DNA of 37,264 nt from Chara braunii (Eukaryota; Streptophyta; Charophyceae; Charales; Characeae). Of this stretch, positions 1 to 8,297 are shown piece after piece. The notes under the pieces were generated by a model. The model was not told where the DNA came from and did no database searches. It was given only the letters and a program-made list of their open reading frames with translations. The stretch spans positions 1,047,149 to 1,084,412 of the forward strand of contig BFEA01000151.1 in NCBI GenBank assembly GCA_003427395.1, given 5' to 3'. A program made the translations under genes and the position numbers. Numbering within the stretch: the first letter of the stretch is position 1; every line of letters begins with the position of its first letter.

Positions 1-97
1 AATCATGGCATGGACCATGACACCGTCGTTCCACACCTCCCAATGGTCAGAGGCGTGTACAATAGCCATGTAATGGCCAGGCCCATGCACAATGCAG

Positions 98-112
<15 letters not shown>

Positions 113-129
<17 letters not shown>
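113..129. repeat. (TA)n microsatellite
   Basis: Alternating TA run followed by TTGTCATA. Similar TA runs joined to a TTGTCA motif occur at 4136, 9398 and 10399, each time at an edge of retroelement-derived sequence, so this may mark an element boundary. Confidence 0.8.
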
Positions 130-330
130 TGTCATAGGACTATTGACTAAGGGCGTAAGCGCGTGAAGTAGAAGAAGAAATAAGATAAGCGAAGAAAAGA
201 AAAATGAAAGGACTGACAGGCAAAGAGACGGACAAACCAGAATGACACAAAACATTGTCCTCTTATTCTTTGTTTCACAGTATTATTATTTCTTTCAGTG
301 TTTTACAAAAAAAATACACTGAATCAAAGG

Positions 331-545
331 ATAAAAATAAAAAACAAAGACACATTGAAATCATTCAGTTTCTCAGTTTTCTTAACACCTCCTCCACTGT
401 GCCTCTAACGTACAAGGCTCGCCAACTTGATGAAGCTGAGCGCGAGCTGCCCCCATCCCCGTATGCCATAACAACCCACTTGCATGCTATGGGAAAGAGG
501 CGTGAAGGAAGAGGTTAAACACAAGGAAGAGAGGAGCAGAAAAGG
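331..545 (+). repeat. Family C repeat, copy 1 (flanks element A)
   Basis: An A-rich lead-in is followed by a conserved core near 400-480 (ACGTACAAGGCTCGCCA, then GAGCGCGAGCTGCCCCCATC), then a purine-rich tail. The same ordered blocks recur at 4136-4450, 11439-11703 and 11704-11898, all in the same orientation. Copies 1 and 2 bracket the RT-Josephin-RING element, which suggests they are its terminal repeats. No coding function is inferred, although the minus strand has open frames here. Confidence 0.75.
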
Positions 546-603
546 AAAACCAATAGGCAAAGGGAGAAGAAAAAAAAAAATGTTGACACAAACATCTCCT
601 TTC

Positions 604-880
604 TTTTACTACATTCTTCTTTCTTTCACAGTTTTGCAGTTTTGGTGAAGAGTCTACCACGTTCGCTTTTCAACGCACCTGCATTTCCTTCTTCATTTTT
701 CATCCTCATTTTCACCCTTCGGACTTTTCTTTTGAGGGTGTTAGGGTGCAGGGTACAAACAAGTAAAATGACACAAACTTGTGTTCTTCTTTTACTGCAT
801 TCTTCACAATTTTGCAGTTTTAGTGAAGGGTTCCCCACCTTTGCACATTCTTGTACACTCTTTTCAGCGCACCTGCACAT
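604..880. repeat. Imperfect direct repeat in the 3' part of element A
   Basis: Two related blocks (about 604-700 and 788-880) share CTTTTACT, then TTTTGCAGTTTT, then GTGAAG and a CGCACCTGCA block. They overlap the C-terminal end of the RING reading frame. Confidence 0.6.
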
Positions 881-1789
881 TTTTGTCAAGGTGCAAGGTA
901 CGTCTAAGTAAAGACCCTCACGACAGATAGGACAACTGTCATAAGGATGCGGGCGATGGTAGCAGCCCTCCCGCCGATCTACAGGACGAAAACCATTCAG
1001 GTAAGCAACTTCGTCACAGCAGGAGCCAGGGCGGCTAGCATTAACCATACCTTTGAAGCACGCACGACAGAGGGCATGCCGGTTGCAGGCCATGACGATT
1101 GTGGGGCGTTCACCATCACAGTTAAGTGCACATTCGCTATAGCGCCCGCAGGCACAGATGGGACATACTGCATCTGGATGTAGAGGATTTTCACAATCCG
1201 GATACAGGTGGCATCCCTGCCGACAGCGGGCCCAAAAAATTATACGATTGTAGTGATGTCGACGAAGTCGATGCTTTCCACAACCAAGTGTAACTGTGTC
1301 AGTGATCTTACAAAGAAGGACGTCACAAGGTGTTAGTGCAGCATGTGGGGGAATAGAGACTAAAGCAGGCATGGTGACAGACATGGAGGTAGGCACGGAG
1401 ACGGACACAAAAACGGGCATGGAGATAGGTGTGGAGGCAGGCACAGAGACANGTGCAGAGGCGGGGACGAAAGTACACGTGCTACCCATAGAGTCAATAA
1501 TCTGGAAGGAGAGACACAGAAACACGCATAGAGATAGGCGTAGAGGCGAGCATGGAAGTACACGAGGTACCCATAGGGTCAATGACCTGGAACAGTTGCA
1601 GGTTAGGGTAATTATGCACGAGATCACAGATGGCAGTAATAGTTTGCACCATAGCACCGCCATTCCATAATTCCCAAGAGCCAGAGGCCCGCCCAAGAGT
1701 GGTGTAGTGGCCATGAGCATATAGAATATAGGCACAAACATGCGAACAATGGTCCGGGTCACCACCCGAAGGGGCACACTGCATATCAA
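626..1789 (-). CDS. RING-finger (C3HC4) C-terminal part of element A polyprotein
   Basis: Unrecognised as a named gene. The frame contains a clear RING-type zinc-binding pattern: CPIC at 1165-1154, then CNRHALCRAC supplying the third Cys, the His and two more Cys, and CPIC again ending near 923. Spacing fits C3HC4 RING fingers, which normally recruit a ubiquitin-conjugating E2; E3 activity is inferred from family only. Upstream of the RING is a repetitive linker rich in Pro, Ser, Thr and Val, and another Cys/His-rich stretch (ARCRQGCHLYPDC) lies just before it. The N-terminal third overlaps the Josephin frame in a different phase and is probably shadow; the true coding part starts near 1580. 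A near-duplicate motif (FQVIDPMG in one frame, FQIIDSMG in the other) marks a small tandem duplication where the frame changes. One ambiguous base is at 1452. The tail is Lys/Arg-rich. A related RING is at 8298-8560. Confidence 0.65.
   Translation of the reverse strand: MICSVPLRVVTRTIVRMFVPIFYMLMATTPLLGGPLALGNYGMAVLWCKLLLPSVISCIITLTCNCSRSLTLWVPRVLPCSPLRLSLCVFLCLSFQIIDSMGSTCTFVPASAXVSVPASTPISMPVFVSVSVPTSMSVTMPALVSIPPHAALTPCDVLLCKITDTVTLGCGKHRLRRHHYNRIIFWARCRQGCHLYPDCENPLHPDAVCPICACGRYSECALNCDGERPTIVMACNRHALCRACFKGMVNASRPGSCCDEVAYLNGFRPVDRREGCYHRPHPYDSCPICREGLYLDVPCTLTKMCRCAEKSVQECAKVGNPSLKLQNCEECSKRRTQVCVILLVCTLHPNTLKRKVRRVKMRMKNEEGNAGALKSERGRLFTKTAKL
1360..1580. repeat. Degenerate short-period minisatellite in the Josephin-RING linker
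   Basis: Repeated GGCATGGAGRTAGGY-like units, roughly 12-18 bases each, encode a Pro/Ser/Val/Thr linker on the minus strand. The Josephin frame ends (stop at 1494) and the RING frame takes over within this repeat, so slippage here is the likely cause of the frame change. Confidence 0.65.
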
Positions 1790-2639
1790 GTGGACGACTT
1801 ATCAAAGCAGTCTCCAAAATAGAGACATTGAATCCCCCATGTCGAGTGTAATTACTATCATGTGGGGGATGCAGAGTCGGGTTATCGCCATATAAATCAC
1901 GTTCTTGAGCATCAAGATCGGAAGCAATGGCCAAGAAATCAAAGTGAGTATATGGTTCCCGACGATAGGCTTGTAGGCATATGTTAGTAGCATCGAGGCC
2001 ACACAGATCCGGTTGAGGCCGGTTAGGCGGATTTTCTACAGAATCTCCTACAGTCCCCTTGCCAAGTTCATCCTCGGATGATCCCTCGCCATCATCCCTC
2101 CTGTTTTGTGTTTGCCGCGTTGCAAAAAGGTCTGCAGTCGAAGAGCGTTGCAGGCGTGGTAAGGATGCTTGGGGCGGCAAAAGACGGGGACGGGATGTTT
2201 GGGAGGACCGTGGTGGGGAGAATGAAAGTGTTCTTCTTCGTCCAAGTGTAAAGATGGAGGAAAGGGGAGTAAGTTGAGGTTGGGAAGTAGGTCGAAGTCG
2301 GCGTCTAGGACGATGAAGTAGGCTTTCTGCAGAGGCACAACATGATGACGGAGTTTGTGTGGACGAAGTGGTTTGTGGATTAGGAAGAGGGGTAACGGAT
2401 GGAGACAAAACCAGGGGAGGTAGGAGTGGTGAAGAGAGGGATGGTAGAGTAGTCAGAAGGTGGGTAACAAACGGCGATAAAACCAGGGGAAATAAAGGCG
2501 GTGAAGACGTGGGGGATAAAGTCAGGGGTGGTGAACTGGCTGAAGCAGAGACAAGGGGGGCAGTCGTAGGTGAGACCCGAAGAGGGGACTCTGCAGGTGC
2601 TAATGCACGCATGGCCACGGATGCCATGGCGGAACGCAC
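1494..2639 (-). CDS. Josephin-like cysteine peptidase (deubiquitinase fold) domain of element A
   Basis: An open frame of 381 codons. Residues 1-200 are a low-complexity Ser/Pro/Thr/Arg linker. From about residue 209 it follows the Josephin (ataxin-3) pattern: LCGLDATN with candidate nucleophile Cys213 (codon 2003-2001), FLAIASDLDAQERDL matching the helix after the catalytic Cys, GGFNVSILETAL matching the G-F-x-x-x-V-L-x-x-A-L segment, then GHYTTLG with His311 and ELWN with Asn326. His and Asn are 15 residues apart, as in ataxin-3 (His119, Asn134), and Cys to His is 98 residues against 105. A Gln lies four residues before the Cys, one off the usual oxyanion Gln. The C-terminal ...LQLFQVID matches the final Josephin strand. 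Josephin enzymes cleave ubiquitin chains; activity here is inference. The first Met is arbitrary, since the domain was probably internal to a polyprotein. The domain is intact although the RT upstream is ruined. Confidence 0.7.
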   Translation of the reverse strand: MRSAMASVAMRALAPAESPLRVSPTTAPLVSASASSPPLTLSPTSSPPLFPLVLSPFVTHLLTTLPSLSSPLLPPLVLSPSVTPLPNPQTTSSTQTPSSCCASAESLLHRPRRRLRPTSQPQLTPLSSIFTLGRRRTLSFSPPRSSQTSRPRLLPPQASLPRLQRSSTADLFATRQTQNRRDDGEGSSEDELGKGTVGDSVENPPNRPQPDLCGLDATNICLQAYRREPYTHFDFLAIASDLDAQERDLYGDNPTLHPPHDSNYTRHGGFNVSILETALISRPLDMQCAPSGGDPDHCSHVCAYILYAHGHYTTLGRASGSWELWNGGAMVQTITAICDLVHNYPNLQLFQVIDPMGTSCTSMLASTPISMRVSVSLLPDY

Positions 2640-2770
2640 CTAAACCAAGGGCGACACAACAGTTGCGGTGGTCGCGGATGCCATGGAGGAACACCGAGAC
2701 CAAGGGCGACACAATAATTGCGGTGGCCACGGATGCCATGAAGGAACACATTGAGACCAAGGGCGTTTTA
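2610..2770. repeat. Tandem minisatellite, about 57-bp unit, three copies
   Basis: The motif CGGATGCCATGGMGGAACRC followed by ACCAAGGGCG recurs at about 2617, 2674 and 2731. It lies in the linker between RT and Josephin domains, and several frames stay open through it, so its coding strand cannot be decided here from openness alone. Confidence 0.7.
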
Positions 2771-3049
2771 GCAGTTGCGGGTCGAGTTGCTCCCGCAGAA
2801 TCAATCGTAGAAGCAACCAAGGCTAATGAGGAAGAGGCTGCGAACCGAAAAGGGGCAGCCAAGGTTACAAACGACATGGAAGGGGTTACTAAGACTGATA
2901 AGGACGTAGTTGCGGCAGACGCAGGTAATGAAAAAGAGGTCCTGATAGGTGTGACAGGCACCGATAATGAAGAAGGGGTTGTGACAGGCGTAGTCCGAGG
3001 ACAATGTGTGGATACCCGAGAAAGCGGGTGATGAATAGACCGTCGAAGC

Positions 3050-4090
3050 ATGTTGCGGAACCAACTGGAGAGGCGGGTGACGTGCGCAAGGGTATCTGTG
3101 TTTTGACGTTTACGAATATAGGAAGTCGATCCTTTCGCAAGCGTTGTTGGAGAGTGCGCGCAAAAAAAGCATGCGGCGTGTGAGCATCGCTGCTAAGTTT
3201 TGAAATCATACCAGTTGTTGCAAACATACTCAAACCTAGTAAGCTGGTCTGTAAACACTCCCGCCGGCTGGTGTGTCGGGACATTAGACATAGCACTAGG
3301 ATAATGAATAACAGGGAAATTCCATTTAGCTGATTTGTCAAAGACACTCATACGCAGGGAACCATCAGGGCGGACTTGGAGGCGTGCACCCAAGATTGTG
3401 CAAGAGCCATAAGGCGTTGTGGTCGCCTTCCATTCGAGGCCATAGTGCTCTGACGGTGGTGGCAGATGTCCCCATGAGAGAACATCATCGATCAAGCAGT
3501 ATGTGAACGCATACCGTTGAGCTGCGCGAAGATCACACCGCTAGAGGTCATCAACAAATCGAGCCTCATCCCAGTGTCAAATTAGTCCCCATCGGGATGC
3601 CAATCAGCTGATGTTGGTGTCGTCCGCTGCATAAAGATACGTGTTTGTGACAATGAAATGAAGATGTTCAAGAATTTGGGAAACGGTCAAGGTGTTTGGT
3701 CCGGTATCAACCGTCCACTCCCCTTGGCGGGGCCCTTTAACAATCATGTTAAGGGTAGGAGGATGTGTGCGTCCATGTGTGTGTTGTTGTAAGGCATATG
3801 TATAAGTTTCCTCAACCGCTTTTGATACACTATGACAAATGCGGTCATGAGGAAGATTGGTATACATAATTGTGAAATCAACAGTGCGAGGAGCATGGTC
3901 ACGAAGAGGAATTGCGTTTGAGATCAAGCATCACCTCCTCAGCGCTTTGCACGACCCAGCACCGTCTCACACCGCTTGTTATCCATCTCACGGAGAGTTT
4001 CAATGACTCCTTGTAGTGCGACGCTGAGGCGGGCAGAAGCGACGGTAGTACTGGCCAAGGGTTTGTAGGGAGGTTGATGGTGGACTGCAT
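3050..4090 (-). pseudogene. Reverse transcriptase remnant of element A
   Basis: Recognisable RT blocks lie in order on the minus strand but in different frames. CWVVQSAEEV is at about 3960-3930. DFTIMYTNLPHDRI, motif A with its catalytic Asp, is at 3879-3838. QLIGIPMGTN is at 3610-3581 and is followed within a few codons by a stop. YCLIDDVLSW, the motif C aspartate pair, is at about 3504-3475. A thumb-like block (VFDKSAKWNFPVIHYP, then SNVP and QLTRF) ends at a TAG at 3193-3195. Conserved text continues in another frame (ARTLQQRLRKDRLP). At least two frame changes and several stops make it non-functional. The motif series matches the RT family with GIPMGTNCAP and RYIDDLL boxes known from many animal genomes. 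Its exact class (Penelope-like or another non-LTR type) is uncertain. Confidence 0.75.
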
Positions 4091-4135
4091 GAACAGAAGG
4101 CGCCGTTGATCGAGATCGCTGCGACAGGGAGAGAT

Positions 4136-4450
4136 TATTATATTGTCACATAACTATGAATAAAAGAACACACCTCGCGAAACAAACGACAAAAATTAAA
4201 AATTAAAAAAACAAGACAAACATGAAGGGCACACTAAAACCATTCATTTTTCTCATTCTTCTTTGAACTCCCCCTTCACCATGCCTCTCACGTACAAGGC
4301 TCGCCACGTTGATGAAGTTGAGCGCGAGCTGGCCCCATCCCCGTATACCATAACGGCCCACTTGTACGCTGTGAGAAAGAGGCAGAGTGAAAGGGGAGGG
4401 GATAAACACAGGGAGGAGAGATGGAGAGCAGACAAACAAAGAACGATAAA
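4136..4450 (+). repeat. Family C repeat, copy 2 (5' side of element A)
   Basis: Begins after TTATTATAT with TTGTCACATAACTATGAATA, then CGCGAAACAAACG, the A-rich block, the conserved GCTCGCCACGTTGATGAAG core and a purine-rich tail. Very similar to copies at 11439 and 11704, and in the same orientation as copy 1. Its position upstream of the RT supports a terminal-repeat role. Confidence 0.75.
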
Positions 4451-4559
4451 GGGAAAGTGAGGGATGCGGTATAGTGGGCTTCCGCGTCTGTGTCAAGGTG
4501 TCGCATTTTTGGCGGCGGGCGACCAGGACGCAAAGTGGGTTCTTAGGGGGCAAAAAAAT

Positions 4560-4730
4560 TTGGGGGACCGGTCCTTGGCAAAATTGCGGACTACCTACAA
4601 CTAGCTCTGGTAGAACCGGGACTTTTGGAAAAAGGAAGGACCGGTCCTCGGGTGGAAGTGGACCCCAAAAAGAAGTGGGGGGCATTGGACCGGTCCCCGG
4701 GTAGAAGCGGACCCCAAAAAGAAGTGAGGG
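4560..4730. repeat. Short tandem repeat with GGACCGGTCC palindromes
   Basis: GGACCGGTCC occurs near 4566, 4648 and 4688. The last two are followed by CGGGTRGAAG, then GGACCCCAAAAAGAAGTG, giving two about 40-bp units in tandem. No gene is visible. Confidence 0.7.
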
Positions 4731-4739
4731 CATGTGAAC

Positions 4740-5210
4740 TGCAAAAGGGCTCTTAGGCCCAGGCAATGAGCCCTGTCTTCTCAAAACAGGGAGGTCAGGC
4801 ACAACGAAATAGGCGTTTTGCAATAGGCAACTTTGGCGATTTTCTGTGCTCGGACCAACATGCACAAAAATCTGAAATTTTCAGAATCCATAGATGAGGT
4901 CGTGTTCTTTCCAGAAATAATAATAGAACATTTACAAAAAATCATTTACACTGCGAAATAATCGTCGCGCCGATTCGGCATATTTTCCATTTTTGCCACT
5001 TAGCCATGCCTGGGCCAACTAAAAAAGTACTCCAAATTCAGTGAGTTTTCACGCTCAGAAGAATGAGTGAAAAAACCTGAAAATTGGAGTACTCGTAGAT
5101 TTTGTTGTGATCTTTCAAGGAAAAACGCTAAATAAATTATAAAAAAAAAAATTCAACTGCAAAATAAATCGCGGCCGCAATTTGATCCATATTTCAATTT
5201 TGTCATCAAG
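4740..5210. other. AT-rich interval without a recognisable gene
   Basis: No convincing coding or RNA gene. It contains the hairpin listed at 5026-5093 and poly-A runs. I see nothing else. Confidence 0.6.
5026..5093. repeat. 68-bp imperfect palindrome (hairpin or MITE-like)
   Basis: The left arm AGTACTCCAAATTCAG is matched by the inverted right arm CTGAAAATTGGAGTACT, and inner parts (GAGTTTTCAC and GTGAAAAAAC) also pair. The arms end at AGTACT. This is a snap-back structure typical of a very short foldback element or a hairpin RNA; no flanking duplication was identified. Confidence 0.65.
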
Positions 5211-5282
5211 TCTCTCTCTCTCTCTCTCTCTCTCTCCCTGTGTGTGTGTGTCTCTCTCTCTCTCACTCGTATCAACAAACAA

Positions 5283-5330
<48 letters not shown>
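5210..5330. repeat. (CT)n/(GT)n microsatellite cluster
   Basis: Two long TC runs are separated by a GT run and a CAAACAAACAAA stretch. Confidence 0.95.
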
Positions 5331-5332
<2 letters not shown>

Positions 5333-5339
5333 TGAGCTC

Positions 5340-6000
5340 TAAGTCGCATTGATTTGGCTACCTTAGGGTTGCGTTCCCCGCGCCCACGCGGTAGACAATA
5401 TGGAGTGGTGCGCACTCACCAGTTCACAGGGCGCCGCAGAAAGGCTTGGCCTACTGGAGCAAAATGGCTGATGAAGCCCGGTATCGAGAGGGGGTGCGGC
5501 GCTTCCGGGAGCGCTGCGCCCCCCCGGGTTGGCACTCTCACACGGGCAGTCCCGTGGCGCTCTACAGGTCGGAAACACGCGAGCGCGATGTGGCAGCTGG
5601 GTATGACGTGGGCAGTTTTGGCGTGACGACGCCTTGGTGATGGGTAGTGATGAAGTAGAGATCGGAGAGCGAGAGGGCAGGAGGATGGAGCGTGACTCGG
5701 TGTTGTCTGGCTTTTGAAAGCACTTCGGTGCCATCTCCAACTTTGCGCTTCATCCAGTGGTGTTACAGGTTAGCATGTTGGGTGAAGGGGAACTTGCCTT
5801 CGAGAGGAGGTGGGTCTCCTTGAGAAGTTCAGCCTTCTTACGGCTTTTGCTCCTTGGTCTGCGTAGTGTTGTGGTAGGCGGCTGGTATGACGCAGACGAA
5901 AAGGAGGAGCGCGTGCTTACGTGGAGCGGGAGGAGGATTGGAGGCGATATCGAGTGCGCTGATTTCGGTTTTTGTATACATTTCTGTCATATGTGGCACT
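5340..6000. other. Unassigned GC-richer interval with a small open frame
   Basis: A plus-strand frame at 5446-5640 (64 codons, Arg/Glu-rich, containing ADEARYREGVRRFRERC) is the only notable reading frame. I do not recognise it, there is no clear splice or family signal, and the minus strand is also partly open. No firm gene call. Confidence 0.3.
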
Positions 6001-6740
6001 CTTGCTGATCACCACCAGCACCAGCATCGGTGTCATCATCATTAGGGTGCTGCTCGTCACCATCATTATCAACAGGGCGTGATTTGACATCATCATCACG
6101 GTAATGGTTTGTCATCATCATCAGGGCACTGCTCGTCATCACCATCATCAGCATCAAGGTACTCCTCGTCATCATCATCAAGGCGTATGTCTTCACTCAT
6201 GTTCGGCGCTAATATCATCACTATTATCAAGGACCCATGCATCACGGGTGCTTCTCGTCACTCATTGTTGTATCACCATCGTCAAATCTCTCTCCATCAT
6301 ACGGCACAGTCGTCAAATCTCTCTCCATCATACGGCACAGTTGGCAAAGCTTGACGTCATCATAGGGCGTTGATCATCATCATCATCATCATCATCATCT
6401 TTAGGTTATCATCCAAGGTGCTCGTCATCACACCATCATCATTTTGTAGTCATCATAGGGCGTTGTGGGTCATCATCTTCATCATCATCATCATCATCAT
6501 CACTGACATCACCATCATCATCATCATCAATGCGTCATCAATATCATCAACATCATCATCATCTTCATCATCATCATCATCATTATCGACATCACCATCA
6601 TCATCACTATCATCACTATCATCATCAGTAGTTTGTAATCATAGGGGCTGTTGGTGCTGCTCTTTGGTATGATCAGCATCATCATTCCGTTTTCATTCTC
6701 ATCATTCTCATTATCATCGTCTTCAGGGTGCTGTCCATCG
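6001..6740. repeat. Long degenerate (ATC)n trinucleotide satellite
   Basis: About 740 bp made mostly of CATCAT/ATCATC units interrupted by GGGCGT or GGGTGCT-type spacers. A 28-bp unit containing GTCAAATCTCTCTCCATCAT is duplicated near 6279-6340. Open frames coding for runs of Ile, Ser, His, Asp or Met here are artefacts of the trinucleotide repeat. Confidence 0.9.
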
Positions 6741-6779
6741 TCATCAACAAAATCCAACAAAATCCAAGCGAATGATATT

Positions 6780-7300
6780 TTGGTAAGTGTGCCATCAATA
6801 ACTGTAGTCGGCTGGATCGGATTGTTCCCGGAGGGCTGAACGGTGGGAAGGGGGTGGGGGAAGCTCTATCCTGCAAGGGCATCGCAAGGTGGGGGATGAA
6901 TGTCTCAAAGAGGGTAGGGGTGGAGTAGGGGGTTGCCTTATTCTGGGGCAGGGACTGTGTGTGGGTCAACATCAGTCCCTGCGGAGGCGGAAATGGGCAA
7001 GGAGCGGGGGGGGCATGCTTAAGGTGGGAACTGCGTGCTCCTGGGGAAAGGGGGTGAGAGGATTGGTCCTATATTGGGGTTGAGGGAGAGTGGGTGACTC
7101 TCCTCGGCGGAGGGAGTGAGGGGCTGAGGGGAAAGGGGTAGGGGGAGGGAGGGGCGATCTCTCTCGAAGAAATCTATCATCCAGTTTACTATAGCTTTCC
7201 ATTTCGTTGCCTCTCGAGGAGGTTGTAGGAATATGTGTTATTTGGCAAGCCATCTGTGATCCTGCGAGGGGTGGTTGAAAAGTCGGTGGCCCTCGAAGAC
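6780..7300. other. G-rich interval, nothing recognised
   Basis: Purine-rich plus strand with GGGGG tracts. There are overlapping open frames on both strands but no motif I can assign. Confidence 0.5.
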
Positions 7301-7304
7301 CGAT

Positions 7305-7962
7305 GCTCGAGCAATGCTGGCCGGAGCCGGAGCCAGGTGGCGCAACTCTGTGACCTAGCTTAGTGGGGGCGTGAGGCCTGGTAGAGAGCTCTGAGGGGCT
7401 GTTTGCGGGGGCAGTCCCTGTGGTCATAAGGGGTCGTAACTAGAGCAATGCTGGTCGGTGCTGGAGCAAGGTGGTGCAACTCTGTAACCTAACCTGATGG
7501 GAGCATGAGGCCTGGAAGAGCTTCGGTTCATGCTGAAATTAGCCATGTTGGTGGTGGTCGTAGGTGGATTGAACAAGTTTCACCTATCTGATTTGTGACG
7601 GGGAGGCTTTTTGACACACATATTCTATCGACTTGATAGAGTCTGAATGAAAAAAAGTTGGTTGTTCTTATGAATGTCTTAGGACTTTAGGGTTTCTTAG
7701 CAATCCATCGGCGGTTTCGATGTTGTTATACTCAGTGATATGTGGCCGTTCGATGCCAGAACGACGTTGGTCGGTGCTGGGGTGTTGCCCTGTAACCTGC
7801 TGATGCAGGAGCGTGAGGCCTGGTAGAGAGATCTGGGGATGCTTTGGGGTGGGCATCCCAAGGGACGACCAAGGGTTGCTGTTGGGATGACGCTGGTCGG
7901 AGCTGGGGCGAGTTGTGTTGCCCTGTAACCCAGCAAGGTGGGGGCATGAGGCCTAGAAGAGC
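7305..7962 (+). repeat. Four imperfect copies of a 75-95-bp repeat
   Basis: Units at about 7305-7395, 7448-7525, 7762-7835 and 7889-7962 share GCTGGTCGGWGCTGGRGC, then CTGTAACCYARC, then GGGGGCRTGAGGCCTRGWAGAG. The spacing is irregular, so this is a dispersed local amplification rather than a clean satellite. Its origin is unknown. Confidence 0.7.
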
Positions 7963-8049
7963 TCAGCAGGGAGTAAGACGGTGTTGGGAAGTCTTAGAAG
8001 GGTTTGTCAGGAAACTTGAGGGTAGTGAGCATTCATAGGACCTCTGAGG

Positions 8050-8297
8050 CAGGTTATTGCATGAGTAATTCCCTAATAGGTCATTAGATACTCGGGATCC
8101 TCCCCATGTTTCTGAATCTCATCGTGTTCACAGATTGTTCTCAGCCGAAGCCGGGTAATGGCCTCGGTATATCTCAAATGACCTCAAACGACCTCAAATG
8201 TTCTCAATGATAAAAAAAAAAGACAAGGAAAAAAAAAAGAAGAGGGAAAGTATGGAGTGTGGAGTGAAGATGAAGGCAAAAGAGGATAAGAAAAGGC
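8050..8297. other. Unassigned interval downstream of ORF B
   Basis: Contains a short tandem of CCTCAAATGA-like units (8168-8205) and a poly-A/purine-rich stretch. A Lys-rich plus-strand frame (8198-8413) is probably a by-product of that stretch and of antisense reading through the RING frame. Confidence 0.4.

Larger units (their letters stand above)
331..4450 (-). mobile_element. Retroelement A: RT, Josephin-like peptidase and RING, with flanking direct repeats
   Basis: Reading on the minus strand from 4450 down: a family C repeat, a broken reverse transcriptase (about 4090-3050), a proline/serine/threonine-rich linker (about 3050-2050), a Josephin-like domain (about 2030-1590), a second repetitive linker (about 1580-1300), a RING finger (1165-923), a short tail and a second family C repeat. 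All recognisable domains share one strand and one order, so they look like one ancestral polyprotein. The frame changes in the RT, in the linker and between the Josephin and RING segments, and stops occur in the RT, so the copy is dead as a mobile element. The RT resembles the family with GIPMGTN and [R/L]xIDD boxes common in invertebrate genomes, possibly Penelope-like; I saw no GIY-YIG endonuclease. Confidence 0.7.

Noticed and set aside
2570-3031. Plus-strand 153-codon frame rich in Ala/Glu/Lys
   Set aside because: It is antisense to the linker of the RT-Josephin-RING unit and is opened by the 57-bp minisatellite. No domain is seen.
6370-6760. Open frames with runs of Ile, Ser, Asp or Met
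   Set aside because: Direct consequence of the (ATC)n array; open in several frames on both strands.
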